A stretch of DNA of 10,758 bases from an uncultured Bacilli bacterium (GTDB lineage Bacteria; Bacillota_I; Bacilli_A; RF39; UBA660): NCBI GenBank assembly GCA_947632685.1, contig CANRQD010000040.1, positions 1 to 10,758 on the forward strand, written 5' to 3'. Positions 1 to 7,486 of the stretch are shown here, one piece after another (position 1 is the first letter of the stretch; every line of letters starts with the position of its first letter). A program made the position numbers and the translations under genes. The notes beneath the pieces are model-generated. The model was not told the origin of the DNA. It did no database searches and saw nothing but the letters and a program-made list of their open reading frames with translations.

Positions 1-14
1 AAATTATAATAATG

Positions 15-24
15 GCCGAAAGGC
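15..24 (+). other. Small hairpin with GAAA tetraloop, tail of an upstream RNA
   Basis: GCC (15-17) pairs with GGC (22-24) around a GAAA tetraloop of the GNRA class. It is the most GC-rich spot in the first 900 bases and sits three bases before a terminator stem. It could be the last helix of a structured RNA (riboswitch, leader or small RNA) or of an upstream mRNA 3' end. The rest of that transcript lies outside the window, so I cannot assign a family. Confidence 0.35.
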
Positions 25-26
25 GC

Positions 27-73
27 GAATTAAAATGAAATACAAAAATATATTTCATTTTAATTCTTTTCTT
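27..73 (+). terminator. Intrinsic terminator of the upstream transcript
   Basis: Positions 27-42 and 51-66 are a perfect 16-bp inverted repeat with an 8-base loop (43-50), followed by the T-rich run TTTTCTT (67-73). The stem is nearly all A-T, which is unusual but fits the base composition. It ends a transcript entering from the left and separates it from the promoter at 80-108. An ATG at 35 lies inside the stem and is not a plausible start for the next gene. Confidence 0.75.
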
Positions 74-79
74 GTGATA

Positions 80-108
80 TTGCAAGAGAATAAGAGATGT
101 GCTATAAT
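80..108 (+). promoter_or_regulatory. Promoter of the repeat-protein gene
   Basis: TTGCAA (80-85) and TATAAT (103-108) are separated by 17 bases, with TG at 100-101 forming an extended -10. It resembles a sigma-A-type promoter with a predicted start near 115. This leaves a leader of about 20 bases that contains the ribosome binding site of the gene starting at 134. Confidence 0.8.
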
Positions 109-133
109 AAAAAACAATTTAAGGAGAAAAAAT

Positions 134-895
134 ATGGAAAAGGTAAATATAAAAAAAATAAGAGTAGTATTATTTAAAGAATTAAAAAAATATAAAGAAA
201 GTGGATTAAAAGATTATATAACTCTAGATATAGATAAAAAAATATTACACGATATACTTTTTGAAGATCATAGATTTGCTCTACCAGATGATTTATGGAA
301 ATTGTTAGATTTAAGTAATGTCTCATTTGATTATATAGATGTAATAACAGTAGATTTTACAGGAAGTAAAGGTGTGGTAATAAACCCTCAAAAAGTATGT
401 GATAAGAGTTTACTAGGAACCAAATTAACAAATGTAGAAATAAAAGGTTCATTCGATGATGTTAATGTTTATAAAACAGATTTTACAGGAAGTAAGGGAG
501 CAGTAATAAATCCTCAAAAGGTAAGTACTAAAGATTTGAGTAATACAAAATTAACAGATGCAGAAATAAAAGGTTCATTCAAAGGTGTTTGTGTTGAAAA
601 AACAGATTTCACAGGAAGTAAAGGTGTGATAATAAATCCTCAAAAAGTATGTGGTAAGAGTTTACTAGGAACCAAATTAACAGATGTAAAAATAAAAGGG
701 TCATTCGATGGTGTTATTATTTATGGAACAGATTTCACAGGAAGTAGCGGAGCAAAAATGGATATAGATACAGCAACAAAAGCAAAAAAATTAGGAGCTA
801 TTTTAAAAGATGTAGAAATAATAGAGGCAGAAAAAGATATAACTAAAGAGGTAGAAGATAAAATTGTAAAAACATTTCAAAAAAAATTAAAATAA
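134..895 (+). CDS. Secreted-signal-free protein with 42-residue pentapeptide-like tandem repeats, function unknown
   Basis: A 253-residue protein. I chose the ATG at 134 because AAGGAGA (121-127) precedes it at normal spacing and the promoter -10 is at 103-108; the in-frame ATG at 35 lies upstream of the promoter, inside a terminator stem. Residues 1-60 are charged and probably helical. Residues 74-115, 116-157 and 158-199 are three 42-residue repeats beginning DFTGSKG, followed by INPQKV, a TKLT-like step and KGSF. A fourth, degenerate copy covers about 200-230, and half a unit precedes the first. Hydrophobic residues recur about every five positions (L, I, F, V, F), which suggests a pentapeptide-like right-handed beta-helix. 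The tail (about 231-253) is charged. No signal peptide or membrane segment is visible, so it is probably cytoplasmic. It is monocistronic, between its own promoter and terminator. No enzymatic motif is seen; a binding or scaffold role would be a guess. Confidence 0.75.
   Translation: MEKVNIKKIRVVLFKELKKYKESGLKDYITLDIDKKILHDILFEDHRFALPDDLWKLLDLSNVSFDYIDVITVDFTGSKGVVINPQKVCDKSLLGTKLTNVEIKGSFDDVNVYKTDFTGSKGAVINPQKVSTKDLSNTKLTDAEIKGSFKGVCVEKTDFTGSKGVIINPQKVCGKSLLGTKLTDVKIKGSFDGVIIYGTDFTGSSGAKMDIDTATKAKKLGAILKDVEIIEAEKDITKEVEDKIVKTFQKKLK
353..823 (+). repeat. Tandem 126-bp coding repeat (three full units plus a degenerate fourth)
   Basis: Full units run 353-478, 479-604 and 605-730, each starting with GATTT(T/C)ACAGGAAGTA. 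A degenerate fourth in the same register runs from 731 to about 823. Units 1 and 3 differ at about 12 of 126 bases by my count, while unit 2 differs from both far more (for example across its central AAAGATTTGAGTAATAC stretch). Every unit is an exact multiple of three, so changes in copy number keep the reading frame. Confidence 0.9.
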
Positions 896-901
896 ATAAT
901 T

Positions 902-924
902 GACCTAGTTAGAGGTCTTTTTTT
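902..924 (+). terminator. Terminator after the repeat-protein gene
   Basis: GACCT (902-906) pairs with AGGTC (913-917) around a six-base loop and is followed by seven T residues (918-924). It lies six bases after the stop codon. The short stem with a long U tract is typical of a rho-independent terminator. Confidence 0.8.
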
Positions 925-972
925 ATTTTGTATAAATAATGGAATTATTGTTAAAAAATATTTTCTAATAAG

Positions 973-1001
973 TTGAATTTATTTAATAATTTTGATATAA
1001 T
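973..1001 (+). promoter_or_regulatory. Promoter of the RNase J-like gene
   Basis: TTGAAT (973-978), a 17-base spacer and TATAAT (996-1001), with TG at 993-994 as an extended -10. Transcription would start near 1008. The gene then has a leader of about 35 bases with AAAGGAG at 1032-1038. Confidence 0.8.
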
Positions 1002-1044
1002 GTAGAAGCTTGATAACTTATATAAATTAAGAAAGGAGATATTT

Positions 1045-2697
1045 ATGAGTAAAATTAAAGTTTTTGCTTTAGGTGGACTAAACGAAAACGGTAAGAATAT
1101 GTATGTTGTTGAAGTTGATAAAGATATATTTATTTTTGATGCCGGATTAAAATTTGATAATGATAGAAATTTAGGAATAGATTATATTATTCCAAGTTTT
1201 GATTATATTGTAAAAAATAGAAAGAGAGTTAAAGGATTATTTTTAACACATGGTCATGATAGTAATATAGGAGCAGTACCAGATTTATTGGAAACAATTC
1301 CAGAAATTGATGTATATGCAACAAAATTGACTATGGAAATTTTAAAAAATGGTTTAACTACTGATGAGGTTAAAAAGTATAAACTTCATGAAATTAGACC
1401 ACATAATAAAATAAATTTTGGTAGGAATTCAATATTTCCTATTAGTATAACTCATTCAATACCAGATGCAGTATGTTATGTTTTAAATACTAAAGATGGC
1501 GCTATTGTATATACGGGAGATTTTACATTTGATGCTACTATGACAGGATGTTATCAAACTGATATAGGAAAACTTGCATATGTTGGAAAACAAGGGGTCT
1601 TATGTTTACTTTCTGAATCAATTTATGCAGAAAAAAAAGGACATACTAGTCCAAATAATAGAGTAGCAGATTTTATTAGAGAAGTACTAATAAAAAATGA
1701 AAATAGAATAATCGCAACTGTTATGCCTGCACATTTTTATCGTATTCAAGAAATATTTAATGAAGTAAGTAAAACTCATAGAAAAATAGTTATAATGGGT
1801 AAAACTTTACAGACTATGATAAATACTGCTATAAAAAATAATTATTTAACTATTGATAGTAGAAAGATTGGAGATTTAACAAATTTAAATGATAAAGATG
1901 TTTTTGTTTTAATATCTGATGAAAAAGAAAAACCTTTTGCTAATTTAGAAAGAATTATAAAAGGATATGATAAATATATAAAATTAACAGAACAGGATAC
2001 TATATTTATAACTGAACCTAGTTATGCTGGTATAGAAAAAAGAATGGCTATTATTATGGATGATATTGCAATGCTTGGAGCTAATGCTATTTCATTATCT
2101 AGTAAAAAACATTTATTACATCATGCATCTAGTGAGGATTTAATGATGATGATTAATTTAATGCAACCAAAATATTATTTTCCAGTAAAAGGGGAATATA
2201 GACATCAATATGCCAATGCTACTATTGCAGAAGAAGTTGGTATACCAAAAGAAAATATTATATTAAAAGAAAATGGTGATGTAGCAGAGTTTGTTAATGG
2301 TAAATTAATTAATTCTACACTTCATATTGATGTAGATGATACTTTAATAGATGGTAAGAGTCAAGAAGATGTTGGAGATTTAGTATTAAAAGATAGAGAA
2401 ATGTTAGGTTCAAATGGTATTGTTATTGTAAGTTGTACCTTAGATAAGAAAACTAAAGAAATATTAGGTGGACCTGAAATATTAACTCGTGGATTTATTT
2501 ATGTAAAAGAAAGTCAAGATTTATTAATAGAAACAAAAGAATTAGCACGTGCTATTATAAATGATAATATAGTACCTAATTCTCAAAGAGTAGACTATTC
2601 TAAAATAAAAAATGATGTAAGAGATAGGTTAGGTAAATTTTTCTATAAAGAAACTGAATCTAAACCAATGATTATTACAGTTATTCAAGAAGTGTAA
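1045..2697 (+). CDS. rnjB: Ribonuclease J-family protein with degenerate active site (RNase J2-like)
   Basis: A 550-residue beta-CASP metallo-beta-lactamase protein of normal RNase J length. RNase J processes and degrades mRNA and rRNA from the 5' end; Firmicutes often have an active J1 and a weak or inactive J2 that form a complex. The family pattern is clear: N-terminal GGLNENGKNMY (residues 10-20), FDAG (31-34), THS (136-138), TGDF (157-160), the beta-CASP block with HHASSEDL (359-366), and a C-terminal domain from about 450. The metal-binding HxHxDH motif, however, reads HGHDSN (69-74), losing the Asp and last His. PVHGEYRH, usual in J1, reads PVKGEYRH (381-388), so another ligand His is Lys. 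SGHA reads LHHA. H69, H71, H137, D159 and H360 remain. Full two-metal catalysis is therefore unlikely, and a structural J2-like role is inferred; the rnjB symbol rests on that inference. The start is set by AAAGGAG (1032-1038). Monocistronic. Confidence 0.85.
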   Translation: MSKIKVFALGGLNENGKNMYVVEVDKDIFIFDAGLKFDNDRNLGIDYIIPSFDYIVKNRKRVKGLFLTHGHDSNIGAVPDLLETIPEIDVYATKLTMEILKNGLTTDEVKKYKLHEIRPHNKINFGRNSIFPISITHSIPDAVCYVLNTKDGAIVYTGDFTFDATMTGCYQTDIGKLAYVGKQGVLCLLSESIYAEKKGHTSPNNRVADFIREVLIKNENRIIATVMPAHFYRIQEIFNEVSKTHRKIVIMGKTLQTMINTAIKNNYLTIDSRKIGDLTNLNDKDVFVLISDEKEKPFANLERIIKGYDKYIKLTEQDTIFITEPSYAGIEKRMAIIMDDIAMLGANAISLSSKKHLLHHASSEDLMMMINLMQPKYYFPVKGEYRHQYANATIAEEVGIPKENIILKENGDVAEFVNGKLINSTLHIDVDDTLIDGKSQEDVGDLVLKDREMLGSNGIVIVSCTLDKKTKEILGGPEILTRGFIYVKESQDLLIETKELARAIINDNIVPNSQRVDYSKIKNDVRDRLGKFFYKETESKPMIITVIQEV

Positions 2698-2713
2698 TTT
2701 TTCACTTCTTTTT
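2687..2713 (+). terminator. Terminator overlapping the 3' end of the RNase J-like gene
   Basis: AAGAAGTG (2687-2694) pairs with CACTTCTT (2703-2710) around an eight-base loop, with a T run at 2709-2713. The left arm is made of the last three sense codons and the stop codon TAA starts the loop, so translation to the end of the gene would cover the stem. Confidence 0.8.
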
Positions 2714-2746
2714 ATATTAAGATAGATGATAAAATTAAATTTGTTA

Positions 2747-2775
2747 TTGACTATATAAAAATTTAGTGATATTCT
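2747..2775 (+). promoter_or_regulatory. Promoter of the acyl-CoA synthetase-like gene
   Basis: TTGACT (2747-2752), a 17-base spacer and TATTCT (2770-2775), with TG at 2767-2768. The -10 is one base from consensus and the extended TG supports it. Start predicted near 2782, about 38 bases before the ATG. Confidence 0.75.
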
Positions 2776-2819
2776 AACCCTTAAAAGAAGTAGTAAAAAA
2801 TTAATATTAGGAGATTTAT

Positions 2820-4658
2820 ATGAAAACTGAATTAGAAAAATTAATGGAAGAACATGATGTTCATTTAATGAGATTGTTAAAAAATGAAGAAAAAGGATTT
2901 TTAACTGGAAAACCATCACTTGATAAACCTCATCTTAAATATTATCCAGAAGAAGCTTTATATCAAGAGTTACCTAAAGCTTCTATGTATAATTATATGT
3001 ATGAGTTAAATAAAGATCATTTAGATGATGTTGCAATTATCTTTGATACTGGATTTGATGAAACGCCTATTACATATAGAAAATTATTTAAAAATATAGA
3101 TAAAGTAGCTAACAATTTAAGAAAAAAAGGAATTCGCAGACAAGATAAAGTAGCCGTTAGTATGCCAAATATTCCAGAATCTGTATATACAGTTTATGCT
3201 TTAAATAAAATTGGGGCAGTAGCTTGTTTAATAGATCCTAGAATTACACCATATAACTTAGAAAAAGATTTAGAAGATTTAGATGTTAAAATGTATATTG
3301 GAATTGCTGAAACTTATAAAAATGTTAATAAAATTCAGAAAAAACTAAACTTAGATAAAATTATTATAACTCCATCTATTCGCTCAGCTTCTAATCGTAA
3401 AATAAAAATGATGTATATGGCTTCCAAACTATTAGATGGTAGCCAACCAATAAAATTAAATAAAAATTATTCAATTGCTTTAGCTAAAAATAGTATTATT
3501 AAGGAACAATATGAAGCTCCATATAAAGAAGATTCAGTAGCTTTCATTTCTTATACAGGGGGAACTACTGGGGTTCATAAAGGTGTTATGCAAACTAATG
3601 ATGCTATTAATAGTATGGTTTTTTCTCATAATTATGTCCAAGGAGATATTGAACGTGGAGCTAAATTTATGAGTCTAATACCACCATTTCTAATATATGG
3701 AATTTTTACTTTACATCTAGCTTTATGTCGAGGATTTGAAACTCATATGTTAATGGATTCGTCTCCAGAACATTTTGTTGATTATTTAATTAAAATCAAT
3801 CCAACATTAGCCTTTGGCGGACCTATTCATTGGGAGACCCTAATTGATAATCCAAAAATAACTGAAAATTGTTTTTCAAATATGCGTTCACCAGTTTCTG
3901 GTGGTGAAAAATTGTCACTGGTAAAGGAAAAAGAAATAAGTGAAGCATTGTTAAAAGGAGGCTCTCAAATATCTTTATGTAATGGTTATGGAGCAAGTGA
4001 ATTATGTGGTTCTGTTACTTTAAAGGAAGGATCTAAGAGTAAAGATGGAACAATTGGTAAACTTCATGTTTATGATAATATTAGAATAGTTGATATAGTA
4101 ACAAAGGAAGAATTGGGTTACAATCAAGAAGGAGAAGTTCAAATTTCTAGTCCTTCATTAATGAAAGGATATTATAATAATCCTGAAGAAACAGAAAATG
4201 CAATAGTAATTGATTCAGATGGTACTAGATGGTTTACTTCTGGCGATTTAGGATATATTGATGAAAATGCTGATATTACATTAACTGGAAGAAGTAAAAG
4301 ACTATTTGTTTGTGGTGTTAATAATGTATATCCACCACAAATTGAAGAATTAATTTATCAAGTTCCAACCATTAAAGAATGTGTAGTTGTAAATGTTCCT
4401 GATGAAGAATTAAGAGAAGTTCCTAAAGTTCATTTTTCTTTAATAGAAAATAGTGAAGAAAATGTAGAAAAAACAATTACAGCTATTGAAGCATTAATTT
4501 CTGAAAGAATTAGTGATGAAGTTTTACCACATTACTACGAAGTTCATGATCATTTGATGCGTACTTTGAGTGGAAAAATTGATTTTGAAGGACATCGTAA
4601 ACAAGATTTAGCATTAATGGAAAATAAAAAACAACCAAAAGTATTAGTTAAAAATTAA
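2820..4658 (+). CDS. AMP-forming acyl-CoA synthetase / adenylate-forming ligase
   Basis: A 612-residue class I adenylate-forming enzyme (ANL superfamily), which activates a carboxylic acid with ATP and usually transfers the acyl group to CoA or another thiol. Motifs run in the expected order: phosphate-binding loop TGGTTGVHKG (246-255), GYGASE (389-394), SGDLG (474-478) with the ribose-binding Asp at 476, GRSKR (490-494) at the hinge, and LSGKID with the catalytic Lys at 586. All core residues are present, so it should be active. The loop departs from the usual SGTTGxPKG: Ser is Gly and Pro is His. The N-terminal 50 residues are a charged extension. There are no membrane segments, so it is probably cytoplasmic or peripheral. 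Fatty acid activation is the commonest role in this size class, but I cannot read the substrate, and no pathway partner is adjacent. The start is supported by TTAGGAG (2807-2813). Monocistronic. Confidence 0.85.
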   Translation: MKTELEKLMEEHDVHLMRLLKNEEKGFLTGKPSLDKPHLKYYPEEALYQELPKASMYNYMYELNKDHLDDVAIIFDTGFDETPITYRKLFKNIDKVANNLRKKGIRRQDKVAVSMPNIPESVYTVYALNKIGAVACLIDPRITPYNLEKDLEDLDVKMYIGIAETYKNVNKIQKKLNLDKIIITPSIRSASNRKIKMMYMASKLLDGSQPIKLNKNYSIALAKNSIIKEQYEAPYKEDSVAFISYTGGTTGVHKGVMQTNDAINSMVFSHNYVQGDIERGAKFMSLIPPFLIYGIFTLHLALCRGFETHMLMDSSPEHFVDYLIKINPTLAFGGPIHWETLIDNPKITENCFSNMRSPVSGGEKLSLVKEKEISEALLKGGSQISLCNGYGASELCGSVTLKEGSKSKDGTIGKLHVYDNIRIVDIVTKEELGYNQEGEVQISSPSLMKGYYNNPEETENAIVIDSDGTRWFTSGDLGYIDENADITLTGRSKRLFVCGVNNVYPPQIEELIYQVPTIKECVVVNVPDEELREVPKVHFSLIENSEENVEKTITAIEALISERISDEVLPHYYEVHDHLMRTLSGKIDFEGHRKQDLALMENKKQPKVLVKN

Positions 4659-4671
4659 AGAAGATATTTGT

Positions 4672-4702
4672 AAAGTTGATAAAAATATTGTCAACTTTTT
4701 TT
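4672..4702 (+). terminator. Terminator after the acyl-CoA synthetase-like gene
   Basis: AAAGTTGA (4672-4679) pairs with TCAACTTT (4691-4698) around an 11-base loop, with a T run through 4702. It separates this gene from the signalling cassette. Confidence 0.8.
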
Positions 4703-4727
4703 AATTGTGAAAGTACAAAACTAAATC

Positions 4728-4756
4728 TTTTGTTTCTATTAAAAATATGATATACT
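4728..4756 (+). promoter_or_regulatory. Probable promoter of the phosphorelay cassette
   Basis: TATACT (4751-4756) is preceded by TG at 4748-4749 (extended -10). The -35 at 17-base spacing is poor (TTTTGT, 4728-4733), so activity would rest on the extended element or an activator. Start predicted near 4763, leaving a very short leader of about 15 bases before the ATG at 4778. Confidence 0.55.
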
Positions 4757-4777
4757 GGCAATAATAGAGGTGATTGT

Positions 4778-6610
4778 ATGAGTCATATTTCCTTTTCAAT
4801 AGGAGGAATTTTATACCTTACATTATTATTAGTTGTATGTATCATTAAAAAAGTGGGAAAATCTAAAATAGAAAATAAGGTTTATTTATATTTAGTTGTT
4901 GTAGCTTTAATTGGGTTAATCATAGATTCAACCTCTTTTCTGATGATTCTTACTTCTGTTGATGTTCATAACCCTTTTTATATTTTATTATCAAAATTGA
5001 TGCTTTGTTATTTTGAAGCTTGGTGTTTTTTATTTTTACTATATATGATTGCTGTTTTGTTAAGAAAACAAAATCAACAGAAAAATTATTCAAAATATAA
5101 AGTAATTTTATTTGGAATTATATTTCCTATTTTAATAATTTTAAATCTGGTATTACCAATTGAATATAATGTTAGTCAGAATCAAATTTATCCAATGGGA
5201 ATTAGTGTTGTTATTTGTTATTTAAATGCTGTAGTTGGTATAATTATTATGATTTGTTTACTATTAAAAAATAAAAAATATATAAAAGATAAAGAATTTT
5301 TACCGTTATGGATAGTGATTGCTTTATCAATGTTAACTATTATTATTCAAATTATTTGTCCGGGTATTATTTTAATGACTGCAGTAGAAGCTTTAGAAAC
5401 CTTTATAATGTACTTCACTATTGAAAATCCAGATATGAAATTAATTAATGAACTAAATATTGCTAAAGACCAAGCTGATAAAGCTAATCAAGCTAAAAGT
5501 GAATTTTTATCTAGTATGTCACATGAAATTAGAACACCTCTTAATGCTATTGTAGGTTTTTCTCAAGCTTTATTAGAAGAAGATATAAACGAAGAAGCTA
5601 AAGAAGAGGTTAAAGATATAGTAATGGCATCTAATAGTTTACTTGAAATAGTAAATGGAATACTTGATATTTCTAAAATAGAATCTGGTAAAATTGAAAT
5701 AGTTAATACTGAGTATAAATTTAAAGATATTTTTGATGAATTAGTTATTTTATCTAAAGGTAGATTAGGGGATAAACCTTTAGAATTTAAATATTCTTAT
5801 GATGCTAGTATACCTAATGTATTATATGGAGATTATACAAGAGTTAAACAAGTAATATTAAACATTCTAACTAATGCTATTAAATATACAAAAGAAGGTT
5901 ATGTAGACTTTAAGGTATCTTCTATTATTAAAGATGATATATGTAGACTTATTATATCTGTAGAAGATACAGGTATTGGTATAAAACAAGAAAATATAAG
6001 TAAATTATTTTCTAAATTTGAAAGACTTGACCTAGATAAAAATATAACTATAGAAGGTACTGGTCTTGGACTTGCTATTACTAAAAAATTAGTTGAATTA
6101 ATGAATGGTAAAATTGTAGTACAAAGTGTATATGGTAAAGGATCTAAATTTACTATTGCAATAGATCAAAAAATTATAGAAACGCAAGTAGAAATATTAG
6201 AAGAGAAAAAAGAAATAAAAGAAGAAAAAACTATAGATGTAACTGGTAAAAAAATATTAATTGTTGATGATAATAAAATTAATCTTAAAGTTGCATCTAG
6301 ATTATTACAAAAATATAATGTTATTACTGAAGAGGTAGAGAGTGGCTTTTTATGTATTGATAAAATTAACTCTGGTAATAAATATGATTTAATATTAATG
6401 GATGATATGATGCCTAAGATGAGTGGTATTGAAACACTAAAAAAATTAAAGGAAATAGAATCATTTAATATACCTGTTATCGCTTTAACTGCTAATGCAA
6501 TAGCTGGTATGAGAGAAAAGTATATAAATGAAGGCTTTACTGATTATTTAGCTAAACCAATTGATAAAAATGAATTAAATAATATTATTTATAAATATTT
6601 AAATAAGTAG
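4778..6610 (+). CDS. Membrane hybrid sensor histidine kinase with C-terminal receiver domain
   Basis: A 610-residue protein that would autophosphorylate on His and pass the phosphate to its own receiver Asp. Residues 8-212 hold six to seven hydrophobic segments (about 9-24, 35-53, 67-95, 108-127, 140-163, 175-200 and possibly 201-213) with short loops, like the 7TM-type sensor modules. A short coiled linker (222-243) leads to the dimerisation/phosphoacceptor domain with MSHEIRTPLNA and H249. The ATPase domain follows: N box with N362 and N366, DTGIGI (397-402) and GTGLGLAI (427-434). A charged linker (470-488) leads to the receiver domain (about 490-610) with D497, D498, phosphoacceptor D542, T571 and K593. 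All catalytic residues are present, but there is no HPt domain, so the phosphate presumably goes on to the HPt proteins downstream. The ligand is unknown. The ATG at 4778 follows AGAGGTGA (4766-4773). First gene of a three-gene cassette. Confidence 0.92.
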   Translation: MSHISFSIGGILYLTLLLVVCIIKKVGKSKIENKVYLYLVVVALIGLIIDSTSFLMILTSVDVHNPFYILLSKLMLCYFEAWCFLFLLYMIAVLLRKQNQQKNYSKYKVILFGIIFPILIILNLVLPIEYNVSQNQIYPMGISVVICYLNAVVGIIIMICLLLKNKKYIKDKEFLPLWIVIALSMLTIIIQIICPGIILMTAVEALETFIMYFTIENPDMKLINELNIAKDQADKANQAKSEFLSSMSHEIRTPLNAIVGFSQALLEEDINEEAKEEVKDIVMASNSLLEIVNGILDISKIESGKIEIVNTEYKFKDIFDELVILSKGRLGDKPLEFKYSYDASIPNVLYGDYTRVKQVILNILTNAIKYTKEGYVDFKVSSIIKDDICRLIISVEDTGIGIKQENISKLFSKFERLDLDKNITIEGTGLGLAITKKLVELMNGKIVVQSVYGKGSKFTIAIDQKIIETQVEILEEKKEIKEEKTIDVTGKKILIVDDNKINLKVASRLLQKYNVITEEVESGFLCIDKINSGNKYDLILMDDMMPKMSGIETLKKLKEIESFNIPVIALTANAIAGMREKYINEGFTDYLAKPIDKNELNNIIYKYLNK

Positions 6611-6626
6611 TTAATTATGTTATAAT
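6598..6626 (+). promoter_or_regulatory. Possible internal promoter before the first HPt-receiver gene
   Basis: TATAAT (6621-6626) with TG at 6618-6619 forms a perfect extended -10 just after the kinase stop codon. The -35 at 17-base spacing is TTTAAA (6598-6603), which is weak. It could let the two HPt-receiver genes be made in excess of the kinase; read-through from the kinase gene is also likely, since no terminator intervenes. Confidence 0.55.
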
Positions 6627-6650
6627 TTATTATAGTTAGGGTGTGATAAT

Positions 6651-7478
6651 ATGAAAGATACAAATTTTTTAGTATCAAATGGAGTTAATGTTTCATCTGG
6701 TATAGAATTACTTGGAGATATTGATATGTATAATCAAATAATAGAGGAATTTTCAAAATCTTATAATGATAGAATGGCTAATATAAAAACATATAAAGAA
6801 ATGTCTGATATGGCTAATTATGCTATAGAAGTACATGCTTTAAAAAGTGATTCTAAATATTTAGGTTTTACGGCTTTAGCTGATATAGCATATAAGCATG
6901 AAATGGCTAGTAAAGCTGGTGATATTACTAGTGTTAATAATCATTATAATGAATTAATAACTGAGGCTAATAGAATAATTAATGTAGTTAGAAATTACTT
7001 AGGTAGTGGAGTTCCTACTAGTAATGAAACTATACCTACTAATCAACAAACAGTACAAGTAGTTTCACCAGAAGAGGTAAATACAGTTAATCAATATGCT
7101 AAAGCTATTTTAGTAGCAGATGATTCTAATATTATTAGAGATTTTGTTAAAGAAATATTTAGTAATGACTATGAAGTATTAATGGCATCTAATGGACAAG
7201 AAGTACTTAATATAGTTAATTCTAATCAAGATAAGATAGCAGCACTTTTATTAGATCTTAATATGCCTATTGTTAGTGGCTTTGATGTATTAGACTATTT
7301 TAAAGAAAATAATTTATTTTCAAAAATTCCTGTATCAATAATATCTGGAGCTAGTGATAAAGAATCTATTGATAAGGCTTTTACTTATCCTATAGTAGAT
7401 ATGCTTAATAAACCATTTTCAAAAGAAAATGTTAAAAGTGTTATAGAAAAAACAATAGATTATTTAAATGTTATATAG
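6651..7478 (+). CDS. HPt-receiver fusion phosphorelay protein (copy 1)
   Basis: A 275-residue soluble protein. Residues about 8-118 form an HPt four-helix domain with phosphoacceptor H62 in EVHALKSDSKYLG, matching the family pattern HxLKGxSxxLG with D for G. A low-complexity T/N/Q linker (119-150) joins a receiver domain (151-275) with acidic pair D157/D158, phosphoacceptor D202 in LLLDLNMP, S232 at the usual Thr/Ser switch position, and K254 in NKPF. It has no DNA-binding, GGDEF, EAL or other output domain. The natural role is to take phosphate from the upstream hybrid kinase's D542 through H62. Whether its own receiver is charged from H62, from copy 2 or by another kinase cannot be read. 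The start follows AGGGTG (6639-6643 region) at a normal distance. It lies 40 bases after the kinase and eight bases before copy 2, so it is probably co-transcribed with both. It may instead answer to other hybrid kinases in the genome. Confidence 0.88.
   Translation: MKDTNFLVSNGVNVSSGIELLGDIDMYNQIIEEFSKSYNDRMANIKTYKEMSDMANYAIEVHALKSDSKYLGFTALADIAYKHEMASKAGDITSVNNHYNELITEANRIINVVRNYLGSGVPTSNETIPTNQQTVQVVSPEEVNTVNQYAKAILVADDSNIIRDFVKEIFSNDYEVLMASNGQEVLNIVNSNQDKIAALLLDLNMPIVSGFDVLDYFKENNLFSKIPVSIISGASDKESIDKAFTYPIVDMLNKPFSKENVKSVIEKTIDYLNVI
6804..6856 (+). repeat. 53-base block identical in the two HPt genes (second copy 7640-7692)
   Basis: The block covers codons 52-69 of both genes, including phosphoacceptor H62. 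It has no mismatch, even at third positions, although the rest of the two genes has diverged. This marks a tandem duplication with either recent gene conversion or very strong constraint on the HPt face. Confidence 0.85.
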
Positions 7479-7486
7479 GTGATAAT

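Noticed and set aside
35..133. Upstream ATG extension of the repeat-protein gene
   Set aside because: The ATG lies inside the terminator stem and upstream of the promoter at 80-108; the extension has no ribosome binding site, while the ATG at 134 has AAGGAGA.
353..730. CRISPR array or mobile-element repeat
   Set aside because: The 126-bp units are contiguous, lack spacers, keep the reading frame and encode a regular protein repeat.
2629..2919. A 96-codon open frame on the minus strand
   Set aside because: It overlaps the ends of two well-supported + strand genes and the promoter between them, has no ribosome binding site, and gives a low-complexity hydrophobic product; it is a shadow frame.
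4778..6610. Mycoplasma-type genetic code (TGA as Trp) for the window
   Set aside because: Six Trp codons in long genes are all TGG and no long frame is interrupted by TGA, so nothing requires reassignment.
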